NCBI RefSeq assembly: GCF_029962485.1
Contig: NZ_CP073638.1
Span: 2,232,001 to 2,296,000 of the forward strand
DNA: 64,000 nt
Direction: 5' to 3'
Source of the DNA: Burkholderia cepacia
GTDB taxonomy: Bacteria; Pseudomonadota; Gammaproteobacteria; Burkholderiales; Burkholderiaceae
Shown: piece by piece, positions 35,210-43,412 of the stretch
Numbering within the stretch: position 1 is the stretch's first letter
Layout of the letters: each line of letters begins with the position of its first letter
Position numbers and translations under genes: made by a program
The notes under the pieces: model-generated
Told to the model about the DNA's origin: nothing
The model's input: the letters and a program-made list of their open reading frames with translations, nothing else
The model's database searches: none

Positions 35210-35974
35210 TCAGATCGTCAGGCCGCCGTCGACGACGATGCATTCGCCGTTCGTGTAGCTCGCCGCGTCCGACACGAGATACAGCACGGTGCCGGCCATT
35301 TCGCGCGGCTCCGCGTGGCGGCGCAGCGGGATCTTCGCCTTCCAGGTTTCGTAGATGTCCTTGTCGGCGAACAGCGCGCCCGCGAACTTCGTCTTCGTGA
35401 GCCCCGGCAGCAGCGCGTTCACGCGAATGCCGAGCGGCCCGCACTCCTTCGCGAACGCCTTCGTCATGTTGACGACGGCCGCCTTCGTGATCGAGTAGAT
35501 GCCCTGCCGGTCGCCCGGCTGCAGCGCGTTCACCGACGCCGTGTTGACGATCGCGCCGCCGCCGTGTTCCTTCATCAGCTTGCCGGCCTCGACCGACATG
35601 AAGAAGTAGCCGCGGATGTTCACGTCGACGGTCTTCTCGTAGGCGGCGAGATCCGTATCGAGGATGTGCCCGAAATACGGGTTCGCGGCCGCATTGTTCA
35701 CGAGGATGTCGAGCCGCCCGTGCCTGCCGCGGATGTGCTCGAACGTCGCCGCGATATCTTCCAGCCGGCCGACGTGGCAGGCCAGCGCCTCGGCGCGGCC
35801 GCCCGCCGCGACGATCGCGTCGGCCACGGCCTGACAGTCGTCGAGCTTGCGGCTCGACACGATCACGTGCGCGCCCTGCTCCGCGAGCAGTTTCGCGATT
35901 TCCTCGCCGATGCCGCGGCTTGCGCCCGTCACCAGCGCGATCTTGCCGGTCAGGTCGAACAGATTCGTTGCCAT
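35210..35974 (-). CDS. short-chain dehydrogenase/reductase (SDR)
   Basis: This 254-residue classical SDR has TGASRGIGE, NNAAANPYFG at the NNAG position, NTASVNALQPGD with the catalytic Ser, and YSITKAAVVNMT. SSRKLDD following the second strand suggests NADP(H) preference. ATG 35974 has GAGGAG nine bases upstream; an in-frame ATG six codons earlier lacks one. Only seven bases separate it from the next SDR gene downstream. The two SDRs differ in sequence, so they probably have different steps. Confidence 0.85.
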   Translation of the reverse strand: MATNLFDLTGKIALVTGASRGIGEEIAKLLAEQGAHVIVSSRKLDDCQAVADAIVAAGGRAEALACHVGRLEDIAATFEHIRGRHGRLDILVNNAAANPYFGHILDTDLAAYEKTVDVNIRGYFFMSVEAGKLMKEHGGGAIVNTASVNALQPGDRQGIYSITKAAVVNMTKAFAKECGPLGIRVNALLPGLTKTKFAGALFADKDIYETWKAKIPLRRHAEPREMAGTVLYLVSDAASYTNGECIVVDGGLTI

Positions 35975-36032
35975 GTTGTCTCGCTCCTCCATTGATGGGT
36001 GTGTCGTGTGGCCGCGTACGATCGCGGCGCTT

Positions 36033-37064
36033 TCAGCGATGCGCGTCGATCACGCTCACGGCCAGTTCGGCCAGCCGGCCAGCCATCGCGCCAACACGAA
36101 GCGCCTGCTCGCTCGACGCGTTGCCCTGCAGCGCGCGCGCCTTCACGCCCTGCGCGATCGACGCGAGCCGGAAGAAACTGAACGCGAGATAGAAGTGCCA
36201 GTCGCGGATCGGCTCGATCCCGCGCAGTTCGCAGTAACGCGCGACGATCGCCGCTTCGTCAGGAATGCCGAGTTCGGCGCGATCCTGGCCCGCGAGCCCG
36301 CGCACCTGCCCGCCCGACGGCAGCCGCAGACACATGCAGAAATAGGCGAGATCGGCGAGCGGATTGCCAAGCGTCGACAGTTCCCAGTCGAGCACGGCCT
36401 GCACGCGATAGCTGTCGCGCGCGAACATCAGGTTGTCGATCCGGAAATCGCCGTGCACCAGCGCCGGCCGGCCCGTGTCCTCGGGGCAGGCTTTCGGCAG
36501 CCAGTCGATCAGCGTCTCCATCGCGTCGAGACGCTCGGTTTCGGCCGCGCGATACTGCTTCGTCCATACGCCGATCTGGCGCTCGAAGTAGTTGCCGGGG
36601 CGGCCGTAGTCGGCCAGGCCCACCGCGTCGACATCGACGTCGTGCAGCGCGGCCATCGTCTGCAGCAGCGCGTCGTAGCACGCCGCGCGATCGGCCTTCG
36701 GCAGTTCCGGCAGCGCGGGATCCCAGAAGATCCGGCCGTCCTCGAAACTCATCACGTAGAACAGGCTGCCGATCACGTCGCGGTCTTCGCACAGGTGATA
36801 CGGTCGTGCGACCGGCACCGCGGTGCCCGACAGCGCGGTCAGCACGCGGAATTCGCGGTCGACCGCGTGCGCGGACTTCAGCAGTTCGCCCGGCGGCTGG
36901 CGGCGCAGCACGTAGCGGCCGCTCTTCGCGTGCAGCAGGAAAGTCGGATTCGACTGGCCGCCGGCAAACTTCTCCGTGTCGACCGGGCCTTCGAAGCCCG
37001 GCACGTGCGTTTCCAGATAGCGCGTGAGGCGGGCTACGTCGAGTTGCTGGGAAGGGTTCGTCAT
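36033..37064 (-). CDS. APH-family phosphotransferase (ACAD10/11 kinase-type)
   Basis: This is a 343-residue protein of the aminoglycoside phosphotransferase fold. KFAGGQSNPTFLL (phosphate loop), YVLRRQPPGELL (ATP Lys), LVHGDFRIDNLMF (catalytic loop, His204-Gly-Asp206...Asn211) and VLDWELSTLGNPLADLAYF (metal Asp) match the kinase half of eukaryotic ACAD10/11. With the acyl-CoA dehydrogenase in the same operon it most likely phosphorylates the hydroxyl of a hydroxyacyl-CoA, not an antibiotic. Start at 37064 by homology with the family N terminus. Confidence 0.85.
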   Translation of the reverse strand: MTNPSQQLDVARLTRYLETHVPGFEGPVDTEKFAGGQSNPTFLLHAKSGRYVLRRQPPGELLKSAHAVDREFRVLTALSGTAVPVARPYHLCEDRDVIGSLFYVMSFEDGRIFWDPALPELPKADRAACYDALLQTMAALHDVDVDAVGLADYGRPGNYFERQIGVWTKQYRAAETERLDAMETLIDWLPKACPEDTGRPALVHGDFRIDNLMFARDSYRVQAVLDWELSTLGNPLADLAYFCMCLRLPSGGQVRGLAGQDRAELGIPDEAAIVARYCELRGIEPIRDWHFYLAFSFFRLASIAQGVKARALQGNASSEQALRVGAMAGRLAELAVSVIDAHR

Positions 37065-37084
37065 CGTCGCGTGTCGTTCGTGGG

Positions 37085-37759
37085 TCAGCCGTAGGTCCGC
37101 CAAGCGTGCCGTTCGGGATCCTCCAGATGCGGGATGCCGTTGAACGACGCGAGGTGGAACGCATCGGCGTTGAAGAAAAACTGCGAAAGACTGCTGTTGC
37201 GGATCTGCAGGTTCAGCGCGATCGCGCTCGACGGCGGCGCCGCGAGCACCTGCTGGACGGTGACGGCGATCGGGCCGCCGGAGCTCACCGCGAGCACGCG
37301 CTGGCCGCCGCCGTGGCGGATCGCCGCGCGGGCATCGGAAACGCGCTGCTGGAAATGCGACCAGGTTTCGGGGGCCGCGTCGCCGAGCTTGTCCTCGGTC
37401 CACAGCTGCAGCACCTGCCGGAGCGCGCGGAAATGCTCCTTCATCGAGCCGGCGGCAAGCCGCGCGATCTCCGGGTAGTCGTGGGCGGCAGCCGCGAACA
37501 GCCCGTGGAAGTCGTATTCGTTCAGGCCCGGATGGCGGTCGACCGGCACGCCTTCGCGGCCCATCCCGCGCAGGATCGCGTCGACCGTCTGCGCGTGGCG
37601 GGTCATCGTGCCGCAGATCACGCGGTCGAACGCCAGGCCCTGCCGCGCGAAGTATTCGCCGAGCCAGACGCCCTGCTGCTCGCCCGCCGCGGAAAGCCGG
37701 TCGTAGTCGTCGGTGCCGAACGACGCCTGCCCGTGCCGTACCAGAAAGAGTTCAGCCAT
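37085..37759 (-). CDS. histidine phosphatase (phosphoglycerate mutase-like)
   Basis: This 224-residue protein has LVRHGQASFG with the phospho-accepting His9, RHAQTVDAIL, and AVSSGGPIAVTVQQVL, where the usual second His is in the segment before it replaced by Ser-Gly. It is the first gene of the operon with the APH kinase, SDRs and acyl-CoA dehydrogenase (20-base gap to the kinase). A phosphatase beside a kinase step is intriguing, for example to recycle a phosphorylated intermediate, but this is inference. The missing second His should be checked. Confidence 0.78.
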   Translation of the reverse strand: MAELFLVRHGQASFGTDDYDRLSAAGEQQGVWLGEYFARQGLAFDRVICGTMTRHAQTVDAILRGMGREGVPVDRHPGLNEYDFHGLFAAAAHDYPEIARLAAGSMKEHFRALRQVLQLWTEDKLGDAAPETWSHFQQRVSDARAAIRHGGGQRVLAVSSGGPIAVTVQQVLAAPPSSAIALNLQIRNSSLSQFFFNADAFHLASFNGIPHLEDPERHAWRTYG

Positions 37760-37892
37760 CGCATGCCCGCCAGATCAGAAGGATTCAGCATAGGCGGCCG
37801 GGATGCATTCTCAAACTTTATTTTCTGAATCCGGGGGTATTCATCGAGTGAATCGAAACGGGGTGTCGTTGCCACGGATCGGCGAGCGGGTG

Positions 37893-38393
37893 CTACCGGA
37901 TCGGGCGCTGCATGACGATGACGTCTCCGGTGAATTTCGGATTCACCGTGCGCCGAATCTCGTCGAAGCCTTCGCGCTGCCAGAATGCCAGCGCGCGAGG
38001 ATTGGTCGAAATGACGGCCAGTTGCGCAAGGCAATAGCCCCAATCCCGTGCCATGTCGACCAGCAACCCCAACGCTGCCTTCCCGTAACCGTGCCCTTGG
38101 CTCACTTCCGACAGCAACAGCAGGCCGATCCATACGCAATCGCCGTTCGGATAGGCGCGGATGACATCTGCACATCCGATCATCTGCTCGCCGGCAAACA
38201 ACCCGAACACCGATTTGTCAGCCGCGTCCTTGCCGGCAGGCTTGCCGGCGAAAAAATCGTCGATGTCTTCTTCGGCCGGTGAGCGGCCTTCGACGAGTTG
38301 CGTATATGAAGGGGATTCGAAAAAGACACGCCGGACGTTTGTGCGGTCGCTTTCCAACTCGCCGGAAAGCCGGTGGATTGTGAGCATCAGCAT
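37893..38393 (-). CDS. GNAT family N-acetyltransferase
   Basis: This 166-residue protein has VSQGHGYGKAALGLLV (acetyl-CoA pyrophosphate loop), CVWIGLLLLSEV (strand before it) and NPRALAFWQREGF (C-terminal GNAT motif). It probably acetylates an amine of a small molecule or protein; target unknown. A second start (MLTIHR, 38387) is possible. Composition is less GC-rich than the neighbours. Confidence 0.8.
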   Translation of the reverse strand: MLMLTIHRLSGELESDRTNVRRVFFESPSYTQLVEGRSPAEEDIDDFFAGKPAGKDAADKSVFGLFAGEQMIGCADVIRAYPNGDCVWIGLLLLSEVSQGHGYGKAALGLLVDMARDWGYCLAQLAVISTNPRALAFWQREGFDEIRRTVNPKFTGDVIVMQRPIR

Positions 38394-38604
38394 CGGATAT
38401 TCGTCGGAAACGGGAGAGGTAATTTTAATTCGAATGAATGTTCGTCACTTCACGCGACGCCATCCGGTACTGCGATAATCCTGCCACCACCTGTCGGTCG
38501 TATGTCACGGCGTGGCGGCGACACCGCCCTCAAGCCGGCGAGCAATCGTGTCGATAAACCTTGTGAGTTCGAAAATCACCGGCACTTCGAAACGGACAAT
38601 AAAG

Positions 38605-38838
38605 ATGAATCTGCATACGGTTGGACTCATTGCAAAGGGATTCTTTGTCATTGCTACATATGCTGCGTTGAAAGACCGGGCTCACCGGGAACAGACCCCT
38701 CTCGCGACGCGTAAACTCGATCAGCGCATGTCTGATATGTATAAAGCCGTGATCAAACTGGTGTTGTTCTTCGCGGCTATCTACGTAATCAGTCAAGTGA
38801 TTGACGCGATTACTGCTGCGTCGCATCACGCGATATAG
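38605..38838 (+). CDS. small hypothetical membrane protein
   Basis: Seventy-seven residues with two likely membrane segments: LIAKGFFVIATYAAL (about 8-22) and AVIKLVLFFAAIYVIS (about 48-64), separated by a charged loop (RAHREQTPLATRKLDQRMSD). ATG 38605 is preferred over an in-frame upstream ATG, as GGAC(AATAAAG) lies in front. No family recognised. Lower GC content than the surroundings. Confidence 0.5.
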   Translation: MNLHTVGLIAKGFFVIATYAALKDRAHREQTPLATRKLDQRMSDMYKAVIKLVLFFAAIYVISQVIDAITAASHHAI

Positions 38839-39094
38839 CGTCTTGTTCGAGTAATCCGCGCCAGGCCCGGACAGATGCGGCGAGTCAAACTGACGTGACA
38901 GGGCCACGCTGGCCCGGCTGACGCTCGCAGCCGGGCTTCGTCCATGCGGCCCGGCCATTCGGGGCGCTCGCCCGGCACAGCCCAGGCACCTTCCGTTCTG
39001 CGTTACGCTTTCGCCCCCCCCCCCGCAAGCCGTACGCGAGCGGCTTGCGCGCCAGCGCCCCAGATAAACCTCGGCTCACCCCACTGAAAGCACC

Positions 39095-39541
39095 ATGACC
39101 GACGTCCTCAATCCGAACTTCATCGAATCTGTCGCCGCCAGTTTCGACAAGCAGCATGCGATGCGCCTGATCCAGGCCAGCATGCCGCTGATCGACGTCG
39201 GACGGACCGAAATCCACGTGCCGCACTGGCAGGGCATCGAGCAGCAGCACGGTTTCATCCACGGAGGCGTAGTCGGCATGATCGCCGATTCGGCCGCCGG
39301 CTACGCTGCAATGACCACCGTGGCTGCCGATGCGTCGGTCCTGACCGTCGAGTACAAGGTCAATCTCGTCGCCCCTGCCGCGGGCGACAAGCTGATCGCC
39401 CGTGGCGAGGTGATCCGGCCGGGACGCACGCTGATCGTCACCAAGGCGGAAGTCTTCGCCGTTAGCGGCAACAAGGAAACGCTGTGCGCGGTCATGCAGC
39501 AAACCATCATGGTGATGCACGGCAAGCGCGATCGCGCGTGA
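39095..39541 (+). CDS. PaaI-type thioesterase (hotdog fold)
   Basis: This 148-residue hotdog-fold protein has QQHGFIHGGVVGMIADSAAG with the HGG motif of PaaI/4HBT thioesterases, the catalytic Asp/Glu in the long helix, and LTVEYKVNLVAPAAGDKLIA. It hydrolyses acyl- or aryl-CoA. The gene stands alone. A run of eleven C residues at 39014-39024 lies 70 bases upstream. Confidence 0.83.
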   Translation: MTDVLNPNFIESVAASFDKQHAMRLIQASMPLIDVGRTEIHVPHWQGIEQQHGFIHGGVVGMIADSAAGYAAMTTVAADASVLTVEYKVNLVAPAAGDKLIARGEVIRPGRTLIVTKAEVFAVSGNKETLCAVMQQTIMVMHGKRDRA

Positions 39542-39633
39542 CGCGGCGCCGCCGCCCTGCCTTTGTTCAACGGCGTTTCCCGTGCGGTAGTATGGCGACT
39601 CGATGGAACCCCGATGGATCTGAACGAGTGGCC

Positions 39634-40371
39634 ATGCCCGAATTTTCTTCATCTCCCGGCGCCGGCCAGGGCGCGCAAGCGCTCGTCCTCATTGCCGAGG
39701 ACGAACCCGAGATCGCCGAAATCCTGACCGCCTACTTCGCGCGCAACGGCCTGCGCACCGTGCACGCCGCCGACGGTCGCCGCGCGCTCGAACTCCACCT
39801 GTCGCTGAAACCCGACCTCGTGCTGCTCGACGTGCAGATGCCGCACGTCGACGGCTGGAAGGTGCTCGCCGAAATCCGCCATCGCGGCGACACGCCGGTC
39901 ATCATGCTGACCGCGCTCGACCAGGACATCGACAAGCTGACCGGGCTGCGCATCGGCGCCGACGACTACGTGGTCAAGCCGTTCAACCCGGCCGAAGTCG
40001 TCGCACGCGCGCAGGCCGTGCTGCGCCGGTCGATGGCCGGCTCGCGCCAGGAAGAACAGCGCGTGCTGCGCGCCGCCCCGTTCGAGATCGATCTCGAGCA
40101 CCACGAAGCGACGGTCGAAGTCGGCAGCGCACGGCACACGCTCGTACTCACGCTCACCGAATTCAAGCTGCTCGCGCAGCTTGCGCGCGCGCCGCGCCGC
40201 GTGTTCAGTCGCGCCGAACTGATGGCCACCTGCCTGCCGGAAGGCGATGCGCTGGAGCGTACGGTCGACAGCCACGTCAGCAAACTGCGCAAGAAACTGG
40301 ACGATCTCGGCGTGCAGGGCGTGCCCGCCAGCGTGCGCGGCGTCGGCTACAAACTGTGGAGCGGCGATTGA
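39634..40371 (+). CDS. OmpR-family response regulator, BaeR-like
   Basis: This is a 245-residue protein. The receiver domain (about 17-130) has LIAEDEPEIAEILTAYFARN (acidic pocket), LVLLDVQMPHVDG (phospho-Asp) and IGADDYVVKPF (Lys). The OmpR-type winged helix follows (RTVDSHVSKLRKKLDDLG). Start at 39634 is preferred to an in-frame ATG 39592, since it matches the length of the family N terminus. The stop overlaps the sensor kinase start by three bases, so both are translated from one message. Confidence 0.85.
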   Translation: MPEFSSSPGAGQGAQALVLIAEDEPEIAEILTAYFARNGLRTVHAADGRRALELHLSLKPDLVLLDVQMPHVDGWKVLAEIRHRGDTPVIMLTALDQDIDKLTGLRIGADDYVVKPFNPAEVVARAQAVLRRSMAGSRQEEQRVLRAAPFEIDLEHHEATVEVGSARHTLVLTLTEFKLLAQLARAPRRVFSRAELMATCLPEGDALERTVDSHVSKLRKKLDDLGVQGVPASVRGVGYKLWSGD

Positions 40372-41453
40372 AACTCGACGGCCTGAGCCGCCAGATCGCG
40401 CTGACGATGGGCGCGATCGCGTTCGGCATCACGGTGCTGATCGTCGTGACGGCCTACGCGTTCTACTACCTGCTGTACCAGTACTCGCCCGAGTACTTCA
40501 AGCCGCAGAGCTGGCTCCCGAGCGGGCCGGAGTGGGTGTGGATCATCTCGACCACGCTGGTCGGCCTGCTGATCTCGGTCGTCGTCGCGGTCAACCTGTC
40601 GCGCCGCATCCTCGTGCCGCTGAACTCGGTGACGGACAGCATCCGCCGCGTCGCGCGCGGCGATCTCGGTGCACGCGCCGTCGCCGGCGACCGTTCACTG
40701 CACGAAGCGGCGCTGCTCGCCGACAACTTCAACGCACTCGCGAGCGAACTGCAGCGCGTGACCGACGAGCAGACGTTCTGGAACGCGGCGATCGCCCATG
40801 AACTGCGCACGCCCGTGACCGTGCTGCGCGGGCGGCTGCAGGGGCTCGCCGAAGGCGTGTTCACGCCGAGCGAAGCGCTGTACCGCAGCCTGCTCGCACA
40901 GGTCGAAGGGCTGACGCGGCTGATCGAGGATCTGCGCGTGGTCAGTCTCGCCGACAGCGGCCACCTGAGCATCGAGATCCGAGACACCGATCTCGCCGCC
41001 GATGTGCGCGCCGTGGTCGACGTGTTCGCGCACGCGCTGCAGGCCGCCGGCCAGCATCCGGAACTCGATCTCGACGCGCGACGCATGTGCTGCGACCCGG
41101 TCCGCATCCGCCAGGCGTTGCTGGCGCTGCTGGAGAACGCGCGCCGCCATGCGGTGCCCGGCACGATCCGGATCCAGACGCGCGTCGAGAACGGGATGTG
41201 CCGGCTGCGCGTCGAGGACGACGGCCCCGGCATCCCGGCCGAGTTCGCGCAGCACGTGTTCCAGGCATTCCGGCGCGTGGACGATACGCAACCCGGCGGC
41301 ACCGGCCTCGGGCTCGCCGTCGTCGCGGCGATCGCGCATGCGCACCGCGGCGAAGCCCTCTGCGTGCCGACCGGCGCGGGCGGCACGCGATTCGAGGTGC
41401 AGTGGCCCGACGACCTCGCGCCGGCGCCCGACAGCGAGCGCTTCCCGGCGTAA
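40368..41453 (+). CDS. sensor histidine kinase, BaeS-like
   Basis: This is a 361-residue kinase. Two membrane segments (about 12-34 and 58-78) flank a short periplasmic loop; HAMP follows (ILVPLNSVTDSIRRVARGD). IAHELRTPVTVLRGRLQGL carries the phospho-His and closely resembles E. coli BaeS; the ATPase part has LENARRHAV (N box), EDDGPGIPAEF (G1) and GGTGLGLAVV (G2). Start is TTG 40368, overlapping the regulator stop, with GGAG seven bases in front; GTG 40356 is the alternative. BaeSR-type systems respond to envelope stress. Confidence 0.85.
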   Translation: MKLDGLSRQIALTMGAIAFGITVLIVVTAYAFYYLLYQYSPEYFKPQSWLPSGPEWVWIISTTLVGLLISVVVAVNLSRRILVPLNSVTDSIRRVARGDLGARAVAGDRSLHEAALLADNFNALASELQRVTDEQTFWNAAIAHELRTPVTVLRGRLQGLAEGVFTPSEALYRSLLAQVEGLTRLIEDLRVVSLADSGHLSIEIRDTDLAADVRAVVDVFAHALQAAGQHPELDLDARRMCCDPVRIRQALLALLENARRHAVPGTIRIQTRVENGMCRLRVEDDGPGIPAEFAQHVFQAFRRVDDTQPGGTGLGLAVVAAIAHAHRGEALCVPTGAGGTRFEVQWPDDLAPAPDSERFPA

Positions 41454-41495
41454 CGCGCCGCGGTTACGCCTCTACGCCCTTACTCCGTTACACCT

Positions 41496-42191
41496 TCACG
41501 CGCGCGGTTCACGCCCGACCTGTTCGAGCGGCGGGCTGAACCCGAGCACCGTGTACTCCATCGCGGACACCGTGCCTTTGGTCCCCTCCCCGGCCGCGCC
41601 CTGCACGACCACCGCGCGCACGGCGCCGGCCCGGTCGAATTTCAGCTTCGTGCCGAGCGTTGCGTTGCGCAGCGCCTCCAGTTCCTCGATTCGCGCGATC
41701 GCCAGCTTGCGCACCGCGCCGGACACGTACACCGGCAGGAATACCAGCGCGATGAAGATCGACACGGCATCCTTCGACACGCTGTCCAGCACCGGCTGCC
41801 CTGACATCACGAGCGACAGCGAGGTCGCGGCGACGAAGATCGCGAGCACCGTCGCGCCGACGCCGAGCGACGCGAGCCGCTCGGCCGCCTTCTTCATGCG
41901 CGCCTTCACGAGTGCGCGCGCGGTCGCGGACGTCACAAGCCATTCGCGCTGCGCGCCGTAGTAACCGGCGACGCCGAGGAACAGCGTCGCGACCGCGCTG
42001 ACGGCGATGCTCGTGTACAGCGCCTCGAACATCATGCAGGCGAATTCGAGCACGAACACGAGCACGAGCGGGCACAGCAGCAGACGGAACGAATAGCCGT
42101 CGCGGCCGTGCCCGCGAATCCACCATTTCACCGGCGCAAGCTGCCAGAAGCGGCTTTCCGGGCGGAGCGATAGTTCTTCGTTGTCGGTCAA
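41496..42191 (-). CDS. integral membrane protein of unknown function
   Basis: This is a 231-residue protein. Start is the TTG at 42191, with AGGTGGG just upstream; frames further upstream lack protein character. About four membrane segments: LLLCPLVLVFVLEFACMMF, AVSAVATLFLGVAGYYGA, VLAIFVAATSLSLVMSG and AVSIFIALVFLPVYVSGAV, with a C-terminal charged tail (LEALRNATLGTKLKFDRAG). No catalytic motif and no family recognised. Stands next to a divergent MerR-like gene. Confidence 0.65.
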   Translation of the reverse strand: MTDNEELSLRPESRFWQLAPVKWWIRGHGRDGYSFRLLLCPLVLVFVLEFACMMFEALYTSIAVSAVATLFLGVAGYYGAQREWLVTSATARALVKARMKKAAERLASLGVGATVLAIFVAATSLSLVMSGQPVLDSVSKDAVSIFIALVFLPVYVSGAVRKLAIARIEELEALRNATLGTKLKFDRAGAVRAVVVQGAAGEGTKGTVSAMEYTVLGFSPPLEQVGREPRA

Positions 42192-42382
42192 TTTCCCACC
42201 TGTCGGATCCTGCGCCGTATCGGTGCGGGCCGTGAATCGGCACGGCCGCAGCCGCATTCTCCCAGATGCGCAGCGCGGCGAGAACGGGGCCGCCGACTGA
42301 GCGGGCGCGCAATCGCGCTTGACCCGGCCCTTGGGATCGCCTTTATGCTGACCGCAACGAATCGACAGCAAAGAGGTGACGG

Positions 42383-43405
42383 ATGGGTACGTCCACGCCC
42401 CGTTTGAACGCATCGGCGGCCGCCGCGCAGCTCGGCGTCTCGATCAAGGCGCTGCGGCTGTACGAGCAGCACGGCCTCGTCACGCCCGAACGTACGCCGG
42501 CCGGATACCGCGCGTATGGCCCGGACGATCTCGCCCGCGCCGCCGACATCGCGGCGCTACGCAAGCTCGGCATCGGTCTCGCGCAGGTGGCGAGCGTGCT
42601 CGACGGCGACGCGCGCAGCCTCGACGACGCGCTGGCCGCTCATGAAACGGCGCTTGACCACGGCATTCAGGATCTCGTGCGCAAGATCGACCGCGTGCGC
42701 GCGATCCGTGCCGGCCTCGCACGCGGCCGGATGCCGGCCGATGGCGAACTCACCAGGCTGCTCGACGATACGGGCGCCGGTGTCGCATTCAACCTGCCGT
42801 GGCCGTGGGGCGGCGAGTGGTTCGAGTGTCGTGACATCCGGCCGCTGAACTACATCATCGGCTCGCTGGGAAGCGGCAAGACGCGGCTCGCGCTTCGGCT
42901 GGCCGACGCGCTGCCCGACGCCGTGTTCGTGGGGCTCGATCGGCTGGAAAGCGATGGTGCGGCGGCATGCGCGGCATTGCACGCCGATCCTGCGCTGAAG
43001 TCGCGGGTCGACCGCACATTGACCTCGCTCACCGGCAGAGGCGCAACGCCGTCGACAGCGCTGACCGCGCTGCTCGTCGGCCTCGAAGCGGAAAGCCCGC
43101 ACGCGCGGGTCGTCGACATGATCGAACAGGATCTCGACCGGCCCACGCAACTGGCCTTGATCGCACATCTGCGTGAATGCGCGGCCGCCGGCATGCGCCC
43201 GCTGTTCCTGCTCACGCGCTCGTCGGCGATCCTCGATCTGTCCGCCGTCGGCCCCGACGAAACCATCCTGTTGTGCCCCGCCAATCACAGCCCGCCGTCA
43301 CGCGTGGCGCCTTACCCCGGCGCACCCGGCTATGAAGCCGTGGCGACGTGCCTGGCGTCGCCGGAGATCCGCGAGCGGCTCGCCCGCCGGCCGGAAGCGA
43401 CGTAG
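42383..43405 (+). CDS. MerR-type regulator fused to a P-loop NTPase-like domain
   Basis: This is a 340-residue protein. The N-terminal MerR winged HTH (about 10-80: AAQLGVSIKALRLYEQHGL and GYRAYGPDDLARAADIAALR) is followed by a helical dimerisation stretch. From about 135 it has a different domain: IGSLGSGKTRLALRLADAL is a Walker A motif (160-167), and VVDMIEQDLDR and LRPLFLLTRSSAI-like strands resemble ABC/AAA-type ATPases. Most MerR regulators end at a small ligand domain, so the ATPase fusion is unusual. It could use ATP state as signal. Divergent from the membrane protein gene. Confidence 0.75.
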   Translation: MGTSTPRLNASAAAAQLGVSIKALRLYEQHGLVTPERTPAGYRAYGPDDLARAADIAALRKLGIGLAQVASVLDGDARSLDDALAAHETALDHGIQDLVRKIDRVRAIRAGLARGRMPADGELTRLLDDTGAGVAFNLPWPWGGEWFECRDIRPLNYIIGSLGSGKTRLALRLADALPDAVFVGLDRLESDGAAACAALHADPALKSRVDRTLTSLTGRGATPSTALTALLVGLEAESPHARVVDMIEQDLDRPTQLALIAHLRECAAAGMRPLFLLTRSSAILDLSAVGPDETILLCPANHSPPSRVAPYPGAPGYEAVATCLASPEIRERLARRPEAT

Positions 43406-43412
43406 TCCGCCG

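Noticed and set aside
36033..37064. Aminoglycoside resistance kinase
   Set aside because: APH fold, but the VLDWELSTLG motif and operon with an acyl-CoA dehydrogenase fit the ACAD10/11 kinase group; no resistance-gene context.
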